Assembly: GCF_000955905.1 (NCBI RefSeq)
Contig: NZ_CP011097.1
Span: 1,328,582 to 1,392,581, forward strand
DNA: 64,000 bases
Source: Candidatus Nitrosotenuis cloacae
GTDB lineage: Archaea > Thermoproteota > Nitrososphaeria > Nitrososphaerales > Nitrosopumilaceae
Reading direction: 5' to 3'
The first letter of the stretch is position 1. Every line of letters starts with the position of its first letter. The translations under genes were made by a program, and so were the position numbers. The notes under the pieces are model-generated. The model saw nothing but the letters and a program-made list of their open reading frames with translations. It did no database searches and was not told the origin of the DNA. Below, piece by piece: positions 35,896 to 44,073 of this stretch.

Positions 35896-37662
35896 CTAGG
35901 CCAGAGGCGATACCACAGATCGCTTTTTTACATCGATTATGCCAGAATGCAGAATCCTAACCGAGGGTAAGGCAAGAAACGGCAAAAACAACGGCATCAG
36001 GTGCGGCCTTGGAAACCTGCATCCGTGATCTTTGAGGGTCTGGTTTAGATCGACAAATCTTCTCAGTACATCATCAAATGGATTTTTTGATATTATTCCG
36101 GCCACTGCAAGTGGCAGAAAAGACAGCACTTTGCCATCTTTTACTATTACCATTCCTCCTTGGGATTTTATCAGGTGGTTTGCAGCAAATGCCATGTCTT
36201 TTTCGCTAGAGCCTATCAATATGAGATCGTTTTCATGAAAGCTCCAAGTTGACGCAAATGCTCCTATTTGAGCCCCAAAATTCTTTAAAAACCCTATTGC
36301 GGATTTGCCAGAACCATAAATCCTATCAAATGCAGCTACCTTCCAAACGTCTTTCTCCTGAGATGCAAGAACATTCTCATCTTGTACGGATAGCTCCGCA
36401 GAGGATAGTTTTGTTATGATTTCAGTTTCCATTTCTATTACATTTACCATCCTAGATTGGCCCTTGCTTTTTATCACAAAATCAGATTCTGAGAAGGGTC
36501 TTAGCTTGACTGTATTTGTAATCCATGCAGGCAAAATGTCTTTTCGTATTTTTGTAACTATACTTCCATTTGAGGCGACCAATTTTCCTCCGACAAAGAC
36601 CTTTCTTGGCTTTTGCTCCAAATCATCAAAGACTAGCATGTCTGCAAGCTTGCCCGGCGCAATTCCGCCCAGATCTTTACCCATGCCATAATAATCAAAA
36701 GAGGTTCGAGACGCACATGTTATGGCGTCAATTGGATTCATTCCAAGCTTGATTGTCTCCCTTATACAGTGATCAATGTGGCCATACTGAGAGATATCCA
36801 GTGGATCCAGCCCGTCTGAGCAAAACATTAGCCTTGCAAGATATGGCCGGTTTGCAATGATTTGCGGTATGATGTTTTTGAGGTCTCTCCGAATTGAGCC
36901 TTCCCTCATCATCACCCACATTCCAAGGCGCAGTCTCTCTATTGTTTGATCATAATCGATTGGCTCATGGCACGAAAATATCCCAGAGGAAATGTACGCA
37001 TTTAGCTTCTTATCAGATGCACCTGCGGTGTGGCCATTAATTATGCAGTTGTGATCCAGCATGTTTGCCAGTTTTTTCATTGTTTGCGGGTCTCGTGTGG
37101 TTACCTTTGTCCAAGAGAACACCTCACCTAGCCCCACCACATCATCCAGTTTTAGTGCGGCCTTGTCTTGTGGTATGGATAAGGTCTTGCCGTGGCTAAA
37201 TCTTCTGTCAACTGGCAACCCGCCAGGCGAGACTGAAAAAATTCTAATCGGCAGACCAGAGCAAATACGGACAAATTCTTTTAGTCCTCTAAACCCGCAG
37301 ACACTCACAATATCAATAGGATCGGAAAAAAGACTAGTAGTTCCACAGAGCAAGGACTGTTTTGCAAGCTCTGATGGTAAGACAAACTGGTCGATATGTA
37401 CATGAGGATCTGCAAATCCAGGCGTGAGGTATTTTCCCTCCAGATCTATTATGGTAGTATGATTCCCTGCGGCATGTGTTGCGTCTGGGCCAACATAGGC
37501 GATTCTGTCTTTGATTATTGCAACTTGGATGTTCTTGTTTATCTCTCTGGTGTAGACATTAACGAGTGAGCAGTTTTTTAGAATAATGTCGGTTTTTTTG
37601 TCGCCCATAGCAACTGCGTTTAATAGATTAATCATGCTAGCAAGACTAGTCACGCCAATCAT
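35896..37662 (-). CDS. ade: Adenine deaminase
   Basis: This amidohydrolase (up to 588 residues) deaminates adenine to hypoxanthine for purine salvage, complementing guaA/guaB in the window. Metal ligands and family marks are present: FADPHVHIDQF, INGHTAG, CHEPIDYDQTIERLRLGMW, FCSDGLDPLDI, and the C-terminal FSFHENDLI-like WSFHENDLILIGSSEKDM. The start is uncertain: 37662 is the longest, but a TATA-like CCTATAATAG at 37678-37687 would put the transcript start near 37656, favouring the in-frame ATG at 37635. Confidence 0.92.
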   Translation of the reverse strand: MIGVTSLASMINLLNAVAMGDKKTDIILKNCSLVNVYTREINKNIQVAIIKDRIAYVGPDATHAAGNHTTIIDLEGKYLTPGFADPHVHIDQFVLPSELAKQSLLCGTTSLFSDPIDIVSVCGFRGLKEFVRICSGLPIRIFSVSPGGLPVDRRFSHGKTLSIPQDKAALKLDDVVGLGEVFSWTKVTTRDPQTMKKLANMLDHNCIINGHTAGASDKKLNAYISSGIFSCHEPIDYDQTIERLRLGMWVMMREGSIRRDLKNIIPQIIANRPYLARLMFCSDGLDPLDISQYGHIDHCIRETIKLGMNPIDAITCASRTSFDYYGMGKDLGGIAPGKLADMLVFDDLEQKPRKVFVGGKLVASNGSIVTKIRKDILPAWITNTVKLRPFSESDFVIKSKGQSRMVNVIEMETEIITKLSSAELSVQDENVLASQEKDVWKVAAFDRIYGSGKSAIGFLKNFGAQIGAFASTWSFHENDLILIGSSEKDMAFAANHLIKSQGGMVIVKDGKVLSFLPLAVAGIISKNPFDDVLRRFVDLNQTLKDHGCRFPRPHLMPLFLPFLALPSVRILHSGIIDVKKRSVVSPLA

Positions 37663-37701
37663 TTTGCAATACGCTCTATTATAGGTTGAATGGGGCCATT
37701 G

Positions 37702-37710
37702 TTTAAATTA
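37702..37710 (+). promoter_or_regulatory. TATA box of the L44e-S27e operon
   Basis: TTTAAATTA is centred 26 bases before the ATG at 37732, indicating a leaderless transcript and arguing against the longer reading frame that opens at 37690. Confidence 0.6.
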
Positions 37711-37731
37711 CCAAATGGGAGGCTTTGTTCT

Positions 37732-38010
37732 ATGAACGTACCCAAGGAAATGAACAGGTATTGTCCCAAGTGCAAGACTCACACACTACAAAAAGTAGCA
37801 CTCTACAAGGCAGGCAAAAGACGTGGCTCTGCAATAGGTGAGCGAAGACACGAAGAGGACAAAAAGGGGTACGGAGGGCAAAAATTCCCAAAGCTTGCCA
37901 AGCCCGCAAAGACTACAAAAAAGCAGACTCTAATATTCACATGTCCTCAATGCAAGAAAAAGACAAATAAACACGGAATCAGGCTACGCAAACTGGAGTT
38001 AGTTGCATAA
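37732..38010 (+). CDS. rpl44e: Large ribosomal subunit protein eL42 (L44e)
   Basis: This 92-residue archaeal/eukaryotic ribosomal protein sits at the tRNA E site of the large subunit. It begins MNVPKEMNRYCPKC, has the invariant AGKRRGSAIGERRHEEDKKGYGG region in its middle, and a second zinc pair CPQCKKKT. The start is fixed by the family N-terminus and the TATA spacing. Its stop codon overlaps the ATG of S27e by one base. Confidence 0.96.
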   Translation: MNVPKEMNRYCPKCKTHTLQKVALYKAGKRRGSAIGERRHEEDKKGYGGQKFPKLAKPAKTTKKQTLIFTCPQCKKKTNKHGIRLRKLELVA

Positions 38011-38207
38011 TGAAACGATCACACATATTGGTTCCAAAGCCAAAGAGCAAATTCCAAAAAGTCCAGTGCAAGGAATGCAGTGCAGAAAACATCCTGTACT
38101 CACATGTCACCACAACAGTAACATGCAAATCCTGCGGAAACGTAATCGCAGAACCAACAGGTTCAATTGCAAAGATTCACGGAACAGTTCTAGGAATTCT
38201 TGAATAA
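38010..38207 (+). CDS. rps27e: Small ribosomal subunit protein eS27 (S27e)
   Basis: This 65-residue zinc-ribbon protein has the family core VQCKECSAENILYSH and CKSCGNVIAEPTGS, ending near the standard IHGTVLGILE. It pairs with L44e in one operon, a common archaeal arrangement. Its last 18 bases overlap the end of convergent cobY. Confidence 0.96.
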   Translation: MKRSHILVPKPKSKFQKVQCKECSAENILYSHVTTTVTCKSCGNVIAEPTGSIAKIHGTVLGILE

Positions 38208-38762
38208 ATCGTAATCTTTTCTTGTGTTTAGATTAACTGCAATTCTTTTATCATCTAGTATTGTATGGGTTTCATTTGTAGTACCAGATTTTGGATTCAC
38301 AATAGAGATTCCGGTGTAATAACACTCCGTATCATCGATTAATACAGAATATTCAAGATTGAGATTTTGTTGCTCTAGGAATTTTTTGCTCACAACAAAG
38401 CTTTGCCAGGATGAGGTTTTCTGGTGTTTTGATACCATATCTTGTATTATGGTATGATCCAGCAACGGCAGATCACCTGACACTACAAAGACTGGCTCTT
38501 CAAAATTTGATAATGCAAATGTTAGATCCTCAACATAGTCTGTCCCCTTAGTGTGTAGTGTTTGGATTTGATTTTCCAGGAGGAGTTTTTCGGTGTTTGG
38601 TGAATTGGGGCTGGTTGCTGTAACAACACTGGAAAAACAATTAGAGCTCACCAGTGCATCAACCACATGCAAGACAAGCGGCTTTTTGTGGTATAGTAGA
38701 AGCTTTTCGCCAGGTATGTCCATCCTTGTTCCTCGGCCTCCAGCCATTACAAGCCCAATCAT
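38190..38762 (-). CDS. cobY: Adenosylcobinamide-phosphate guanylyltransferase CobY
   Basis: This 190-residue nucleotidyltransferase has the GTP-binding signature MAGGRGTRMDIPGEKLLL and FVVSGDLPLLDH for the metal-binding Asp. CobY is the archaeal non-orthologous replacement of bacterial CobU and makes adenosylcobinamide-GDP. It is the last gene of the minus-strand cobalamin operon and overlaps cobS by 4 bp, which supports the assignment over other MobA-like enzymes. Confidence 0.9.
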   Translation of the reverse strand: MIGLVMAGGRGTRMDIPGEKLLLYHKKPLVLHVVDALVSSNCFSSVVTATSPNSPNTEKLLLENQIQTLHTKGTDYVEDLTFALSNFEEPVFVVSGDLPLLDHTIIQDMVSKHQKTSSWQSFVVSKKFLEQQNLNLEYSVLIDDTECYYTGISIVNPKSGTTNETHTILDDKRIAVNLNTRKDYDLFKNS

Positions 38763-39502
38763 ACCGATGCAAACACAAGAAATGACGAAACGCGGGATAA
38801 CTCGTTTATTGCGCCCATTATATCACCAGAGATTCCGCCAAAACTACGCCTGGAAACACCTACCACAACCAAGGTAACAGCAATTCCTACACCAAGCGCT
38901 ACAAATCCCACATAATTTTGGAAAATGGCAATTACACCTATTGTAATCATAATAGCAAGTGTTAGCTTCTTTTTGTCCTTCATGGATTCAATAAATGTGG
39001 AATTAGAGCCAGGCCATGCAGAAGGTCCGATACTAGCAGATAAAACCATGCAGAACTTGGCAATCACCTCACCAATCAATATAGCATGAAACAGCTCAAA
39101 GCCTTTCATAAATGACAGTGCAATTATTACTGCTGCAACATACAATACAATACCAATAATTCCGGCAGAGCCGACCTTTGGATCCCGCATCACCTCTAGT
39201 TTTTTTTCCTTGGTTCCCCTTACCATCAGACCGTCTGCAAAATCAGACAGGCCATCGGTATGATGAATTCCAGTAATAAGGACCAGGCCTGCAGTGACTA
39301 GCAGTCCGACAACTAGAGGCTCCAAAAATATCGATAGGCCCCAGCCCATTGCGCCAAGCAAGAGTCCTATTGCAATTCCAATTACTGGAAAAAGATACAT
39401 GTGTTTTGCAACCGATTGCAGATCCGAGCTTCCAGTAGGAATTATGGTAAGAAATGAAAACACGGATCCTGCCTGCCTAAACATGAATCCACCATCCAAC
39501 AT
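38759..39502 (-). CDS. cobS: Adenosylcobinamide-GDP ribazoletransferase (cobalamin-5'-phosphate synthase)
   Basis: This 247-residue integral membrane enzyme joins adenosylcobinamide-GDP to the lower ligand nucleoside. The Mg-binding motif HHTDGLSDFADGLMVRG is intact, with about six hydrophobic segments and the late RRSFGGISGDIMGAINE, typical of the family. It overlaps cbiB by 26 bp and cobY by 4 bp. An earlier in-frame start (MLDGGFMFRQAG) is used here; the ATG at FRQAGSVFSFLTIIP is an alternative. Confidence 0.93.
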   Translation of the reverse strand: MLDGGFMFRQAGSVFSFLTIIPTGSSDLQSVAKHMYLFPVIGIAIGLLLGAMGWGLSIFLEPLVVGLLVTAGLVLITGIHHTDGLSDFADGLMVRGTKEKKLEVMRDPKVGSAGIIGIVLYVAAVIIALSFMKGFELFHAILIGEVIAKFCMVLSASIGPSAWPGSNSTFIESMKDKKKLTLAIMITIGVIAIFQNYVGFVALGVGIAVTLVVVGVSRRSFGGISGDIMGAINELSRVSSFLVFASV

Positions 39503-40439
39503 AACTCAAAAGTATGATCAGCGGAATTGTGACCAGCCCGCAAAACAAGACGCATGTCGTTTTCATTAGTAGAATGGCAGACTTGTAGTGGGTTTGATCT
39601 GGTTCGATTGTCCCATTTCCCAGGGTGTAATGATCTAGTTTTTCAAACCTAGTTCCTAGTGCGCCTGCCATTGCGGCCATTGGGATTCCGGCATTTGGGC
39701 TGGACGTCTTTTTTCCATCACTTTTCATAGTGTATAATGCACCTTTCCAGTCGGCGCCAACTAGAAATGCGGCTAGCACCATCACATAACCCGTGATTCT
39801 TGCCGGAACATAGTTTAGGACCTTGTCTGAATTTGCGCCAAACCAGCCAATGTTCGCAAATATGGTATTTTTGTAGCCGGCCATGGAATCAATCGTGTTT
39901 ATCGTTCTGTATACGAATGCGCCTGGCAATCCAAACAATCCAAAATAAAACAGAGGACCCGTAACACCATCAACAATATTTTCGCTTGTGGTCTCCAATA
40001 CTCCCGAGACCACGTGGTTTTTGTCTAGTTGTTTGGTGTTTCGTTTTACCAGCATAGATAGTCGGTCTCGCGCTTCATCTAGATTATCCCGAGATAGTGA
40101 TTCCATTACCATCTTTCCGTGCTGTTCAAGTCCGCGAATCGCAATTGTTGTCTTTAGTAATATTATACTGATTATACCAAAAGCCATCACAGATATCACA
40201 TCGGTAAAATGTAAGGTGAAAAATTCAAAATAATACAGCAAGGCGGCAACCACGCCAGAAATTGCAATGGTAACGATCATTCCGCCCATTTTCTCCATTG
40301 TGGGGTTTTGTGATCTTGCAAACGGAAGAAATCTTGCAACCAGCGTACCAACCCAGGCAGTTGGGTGATATTTCGATCTTGGATCGCCAAATGCCAAATC
40401 AAGCAGTATTGCGCCAACTACTATCAAAACAGGAATCAT
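39477..40439 (-). CDS. cbiB: Adenosylcobinamide-phosphate synthase CbiB
   Basis: This 320-residue membrane enzyme attaches aminopropanol phosphate (made from threonine phosphate by CobD) to cobyric acid. It begins with the characteristic DLAFGDPRSKYHPTAWVG, includes YRTINTIDSMAGYKN and SPNAGIPMAAMAGALGTR, and has four or more membrane helices. It overlaps cobQ by 4 bp. Confidence 0.94.
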   Translation of the reverse strand: MIPVLIVVGAILLDLAFGDPRSKYHPTAWVGTLVARFLPFARSQNPTMEKMGGMIVTIAISGVVAALLYYFEFFTLHFTDVISVMAFGIISIILLKTTIAIRGLEQHGKMVMESLSRDNLDEARDRLSMLVKRNTKQLDKNHVVSGVLETTSENIVDGVTGPLFYFGLFGLPGAFVYRTINTIDSMAGYKNTIFANIGWFGANSDKVLNYVPARITGYVMVLAAFLVGADWKGALYTMKSDGKKTSSPNAGIPMAAMAGALGTRFEKLDHYTLGNGTIEPDQTHYKSAILLMKTTCVLFCGLVTIPLIILLSYVGWWIHV

Positions 40440-41266
40440 TGGATTAGCCTCTCAATTGATTTTATGTCAAGATTTTTTTGTACTATATTTGCAAGTTTTT
40501 CCAGCTGGGAGTCCAGTCTCTTTTGGTTTTGCTTTTTGAATAGGTGTATTTTATTATCAAGCGAGTCCTCGTTTGGCAAGTCTAGATCAACTGAAGGTAT
40601 GACGCCGAGAACGGATTTAGATGTTATTTGCTTTAAAATCCTAAAGCCCGGCTGCAATAGCTTGGCATTGCCTCTGAATTTGTTTATGATGAATCCCTTG
40701 ACCAGATTCCGGTGTGCCTCTGAGAGAAGCGACATGGTACCAACCAAGCTAGCAAAAGAGCCTCCCCTTTCTATATCCGCGACAAGCAGCACTGGTGAGT
40801 GGGTCTTTTGTGCCATCTTCATGTTTGCAATATCATATTTTTGCAGGTTTATTTCTGCTGGCGAGCCTGCGCCCTCTAGTATGATGATGTCGTATTTTGA
40901 TTTGAGGTAAGCAAAGGATTCCATTGCTGCTTTGAGTCCTTTGGTTAGCGCAAATTTCTCATAGTATGTTTTGGCGGACATTTTTTTGTAGGGCTTGCCC
41001 TGAATTACTATATCACTCATGTAGTTGCCAAGTGGCTTGAGCAAAATGGGGTTCATGTGGGGACTGATTTGTGCTCGTGCGGCAATTGCCTGGATTGCCT
41101 GCGCTTGGGATATCTCAAAGCCGACCTTGTAGGAATAATTGGACATGTTTTGCGACTTGAACGGCGCAACACTATAGCCCTGATTTGATAGGATTCTGCA
41201 CAAGGCTGCCACAAGCGTTGTCTTGCCGGCACCAGAAGAGGTTCCCTGGATCATTATTGATTTCAT
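40436..41266 (-). CDS. cobQ: Cobyric acid synthase, short form lacking the amidotransferase domain
   Basis: Full CobQ/CbiP is about 480-500 residues. This protein is 276 residues and matches only the ATP-dependent synthetase half: P-loop MIQGTSSGAGKTTLVAALC, FKSQNMSNYSYKV, QAIAARAQISPHMNPILLKP, LEGAGSPAEINL, ADIERGGSFASLVGT and VIPSVDLDLPNEDSLD. It stops where the class I glutamine amidotransferase domain would begin, and no remnant follows because cbiB starts 4 bp earlier. It may use free ammonia or a separate glutaminase subunit to amidate the corrin ring. The reading frame shows no sign of decay. Confidence 0.85.
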   Translation of the reverse strand: MKSIMIQGTSSGAGKTTLVAALCRILSNQGYSVAPFKSQNMSNYSYKVGFEISQAQAIQAIAARAQISPHMNPILLKPLGNYMSDIVIQGKPYKKMSAKTYYEKFALTKGLKAAMESFAYLKSKYDIIILEGAGSPAEINLQKYDIANMKMAQKTHSPVLLVADIERGGSFASLVGTMSLLSEAHRNLVKGFIINKFRGNAKLLQPGFRILKQITSKSVLGVIPSVDLDLPNEDSLDNKIHLFKKQNQKRLDSQLEKLANIVQKNLDIKSIERLIQ

Positions 41267-42330
41267 TGTATACGCTCCAGTGCTGAGACAAGCTTTTGGT
41301 TTTCTTTATGTGTCCTGACTGCAATTCTTATGTGATGGTTATCCAGCCCTCTGAAATTGCTGCAATCACGGACCAGAACGTTTTGGTGGAGTAGTTTTTT
41401 TTGCAATGTTTTGGCTGGCTGCCTTGTTTTGATTAAAATGAAATTAGTGTCAGTATCATGACAGGAAAAACCATCTATTCCAGATATTGAATTAATGAGA
41501 AACTTGGATTCTTTTTTGATTAATCGTTGTGTTTTTGCAAGAAATTGTACATCATCGAGCGCTGCAATTCCTGCCTCTTGCGCCAACCCATTTACACTCC
41601 AAGGAATTTTTATCCTATCCAGAACTGAGACTAGGGCTTTGCTTCCCACTCCATAGCCGATGCGCAATCCTGCCAGACCAAACGACTTGGTCAGAGAACG
41701 CAAAACAAAGAGATTATCATGCTTTGGTACCAGATCTATTACGGATTGGTTTTGAGGCACGGCCAACTCCATAAAGCACTCATCAACAAAGACAATTGAG
41801 GATTTTGCCTTTGCCGACTTTATGATTTGCAGTATGATATGTTTTGGAATGAGTTTGCCAGTCGGGTTGTTTGGGTTGCACAAAAAGACCATACCATTTC
41901 TTGGAATTTTTTGCATGAATTTTTCCAGATCGGCCTGCAAGTCCATGCTGATGAAGAATTGCGGCTTTGCGCCACAAAGACATGATGCGGATTCGTATTC
42001 TGAAAATGTAGGGACTACAATCAATACTTTGGTTCTGTTAATGGTCGCCCGGCAGAAATCATAGATTATCTCAGTTGCCCCATTTCCTACTATGATATAA
42101 TCAGTGGATATTTTGAGGTATTTTGCCAGTTTCTGTTTTAGCTTGGTGGAATCATGGTCCGGATAGGTGGAGACTTTGGCAAGATTTAGTGATTTTTTTA
42201 CCACGCCTGGAAATCCAAGTGGATTCACGTTCGAGCTAAAGTCCAATATTTTGGGATTCGGGTTTTTAATGGAATATGGCCCGCCGTGTCCTGCCCTTAG
42301 ATGAGTTTGGATGTTTTTGGCAAACTTCAC
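41263..42330 (-). CDS. cobD: L-threonine-O-3-phosphate decarboxylase CobD (HisC-like fold)
   Basis: This 355-residue PLP enzyme resembles HisC but has the CobD/CobC N-terminal hallmark LRAGHGGPYSI and LDFSSNVNPLGFP. CNPNNPTGKLIP, VDECFMEL and the PLP lysine in RSLTKSFGLAGLRIGYG are intact. It makes (R)-1-amino-2-propanol phosphate for the corrin nucleotide loop, the substrate of CbiB two genes downstream. It heads the operon and is divergent from asd by 84 bp. The true HisC is in the his operon. Confidence 0.88.
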   Translation of the reverse strand: MKFAKNIQTHLRAGHGGPYSIKNPNPKILDFSSNVNPLGFPGVVKKSLNLAKVSTYPDHDSTKLKQKLAKYLKISTDYIIVGNGATEIIYDFCRATINRTKVLIVVPTFSEYESASCLCGAKPQFFISMDLQADLEKFMQKIPRNGMVFLCNPNNPTGKLIPKHIILQIIKSAKAKSSIVFVDECFMELAVPQNQSVIDLVPKHDNLFVLRSLTKSFGLAGLRIGYGVGSKALVSVLDRIKIPWSVNGLAQEAGIAALDDVQFLAKTQRLIKKESKFLINSISGIDGFSCHDTDTNFILIKTRQPAKTLQKKLLHQNVLVRDCSNFRGLDNHHIRIAVRTHKENQKLVSALERIQ

Positions 42331-42381
42331 GCATTAAATCTGCTCGTGAGTGGTTTAGTTGTTGCGGTTTTGGCTCTAAAG

Positions 42382-42392
42382 AATTATTAATT
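42382..42392 (+). promoter_or_regulatory. TATA box of asd
   Basis: AATTATTAATT is centred about 28 bases before the ATG at 42415, supporting that start and a leaderless mRNA. Confidence 0.5.
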
Positions 42393-42414
42393 GATCGCAC
42401 AAAAAATTTCCTTG

Positions 42415-43494
42415 ATGAAGAAGCGCGTAGCAATACTTGGTGCGACTGGAGCCGTAGGGCAGGAATTCCTCTTATCGCTGGAAAACCACCCTTGGTTTGA
42501 GGTAACACAGCTAGCGGCATCTGAGAGATCGGCTGGCAAAAAATACATTGACGCAATCCGCGATCCAAACTCGGGCATTATAAAATGGCAAGTAGGTGGC
42601 GATGTTCCAAAATATGCACGCGACATGATGGTAACATCAATTGACCAAGTCAAGGTATCTGATCTGGACTTGGTGTTTTCCGCAGTGGAATCCGATGCTG
42701 CCCGAGACATAGAGACCAAATTTGCCAAGGACATCCCAGTGGTATCTACTTCTTCAGCATACAGGTATGAGGAGGACGTTCCAATTTTGATTCCAGGAAT
42801 TAATGATGATCATGTAGAGCTAATAGAGGCACAAAAGAAAAACAGGAACTGGAAGGGCTATGTTTTACCCCTGCCAAACTGCACCACAACCGGCCTTGCC
42901 ATAACCATGAAGCCTCTCTATGACACCTATGGCGCAAAAAAAGTAATCATGACATCAATGCAGGCAATCTCGGGCGCCGGAAGATCTCCTGGAGTATCTG
43001 CATTAGATGTCACAGATAATCTAATTCCATACATTCCAAAGGAAGAAGGAAAGGTTCGAGTAGAGACTGCCAAAATATTGGGCAAGCTAAAGGATGGTAA
43101 AATCATACCAGCAGACATTAGAGTAAGCTGTACATGCACACGAGTTCCAGTAATTGATGGCCACACAGAATCTGTATTTGTAGAGACTTCCAAGACTGCA
43201 AAACTAGATGATGTAAAGCATACCATATCAGAGTTTTCTGATCACATCAGCGTCACTGGATTGCCGTCTGCTCCAAAAGACTATTTGGTAGTGCATGAGG
43301 ATCCGACACGACCACAACCAAGAATTGACAGACAAATCAATGATGGCATGACTACATCGATAGGCAGACTGGAAGAAGACACCATATTTGATAATGGCGT
43401 CAAGTACGTTTTGTTCTCACACAACAAAAAGATGGGCTCAGCAAAAGGTGCGGTTCTGCTAGCAGAGATGCTATACAAAAAAGGAAAAATTTAG
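42415..43494 (+). CDS. asd: Aspartate-semialdehyde dehydrogenase (or malonyl/succinyl-CoA reductase paralogue)
   Basis: This 359-residue enzyme has RVAILGATGAVGQEFL for NADP, the nucleophile in LPNCTTTGLAI, the substrate arginine region CTCTRVPVIDGHTES and SIGRLEED. It reduces aspartyl phosphate to the semialdehyde for threonine, lysine and methionine, agreeing with thrC at 10.1 kb. The malonyl-CoA reductase of Sulfolobales belongs to this same family, and Thaumarchaeota need such a reductase in their 3-hydroxypropionate/4-hydroxybutyrate cycle, so a dual or alternative role cannot be excluded. A TTG at 42391 would add eight unlikely residues. Confidence 0.88.
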   Translation: MKKRVAILGATGAVGQEFLLSLENHPWFEVTQLAASERSAGKKYIDAIRDPNSGIIKWQVGGDVPKYARDMMVTSIDQVKVSDLDLVFSAVESDAARDIETKFAKDIPVVSTSSAYRYEEDVPILIPGINDDHVELIEAQKKNRNWKGYVLPLPNCTTTGLAITMKPLYDTYGAKKVIMTSMQAISGAGRSPGVSALDVTDNLIPYIPKEEGKVRVETAKILGKLKDGKIIPADIRVSCTCTRVPVIDGHTESVFVETSKTAKLDDVKHTISEFSDHISVTGLPSAPKDYLVVHEDPTRPQPRIDRQINDGMTTSIGRLEEDTIFDNGVKYVLFSHNKKMGSAKGAVLLAEMLYKKGKI

Positions 43495-43521
43495 AAAAAT
43501 TTTATAATTTTTCTCTCATAA

Positions 43522-43530
43522 CTTATAAAA
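43522..43530 (+). promoter_or_regulatory. TATA box of the Lrp-type regulator
   Basis: CTTATAAAA is centred about 28 bases before the GTG at 43554. The predicted transcript would therefore begin with GTG-TTT-TAG, an unusual arrangement for the following gene. Confidence 0.55.
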
Positions 43531-43553
43531 CACCAAAGGAATTTGACGAGCAG

Positions 43554-44021
43554 GTGTTTTAGACGGCAAAAATTGATGATCTAGACCTGACTATTCTATC
43601 TGAGCTATCTGAAGATGCGTCCATTTCCATCCCAAGGCTCTCTGAGAAAATAAAGGTCAACCCGTCAGTTGTATATTCTCGAATCAAAAGACTCACCAAG
43701 AAAAAACTGATCGAGCGATTCACCATCATTGTTAATGATAAAGAGCTTGGCTATGGAGTCAAGGCACTCACTGGCATAAACATGGACTCTAAATTTCGTG
43801 ATGGAATAATAGATGAATTATTCAAAATAAAGGGTGTTCGCGAAATATCAGAGGTCACCGGCAGATTTGATATTATAGTAACAATGTATGCCCAGAACCT
43901 ATCAGAAATGCACAAGCTGATATCAGAAGGAATTGGCAGAATTCAGGGAGTGCTGGCATCGGAATCCTTCATAGAGATGAAGCGCAGAACCAAGACCATG
44001 CCTTATAATCACTCGACATGA
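43554..44021 (+). CDS. Lrp/AsnC-family regulator with an in-frame TAG at codon 3 or a non-canonical start
   Basis: From KIDDLDLTILSELSEDASIS the frame encodes a complete Lrp protein: a winged-helix DNA-binding half (PRLSEKIKVNPSVVYSRIKRL) and a RAM ligand-binding half (VREISEVTGRFDIIVTMYAQN, residues ~80-150), about 150 residues in all. No ATG, GTG or TTG lies at the expected N-terminus. The in-frame GTG at 43554, well placed for a leaderless start, is followed by TTT and TAG (43560-43562), then ACG GCA AAA ATT GAT GAT. The next in-frame ATG (43782) would remove the DNA-binding domain. Options are a rare ACG/ATT start, TAG read-through, recent inactivation, or a sequencing error. Confidence 0.8.
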
Positions 44022-44043
44022 GACCATGTTACATTTAATTTCA

Positions 44044-44052
44044 GATTATACC
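44044..44052 (+). promoter_or_regulatory. TATA box of ctaB
   Basis: GATTATACC is centred 26 bases before the ATG at 44074, consistent with a leaderless transcript. Confidence 0.5.
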
Positions 44053-44073
44053 TTTGCAGGAATGGTGAAATAG

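Noticed and set aside
37690-37731. Upstream start of L44e
   Set aside because: The family begins MNVPKEMNRYCPKC, and a TATA box lies 26 bases before ATG 37732, inside the extra segment.
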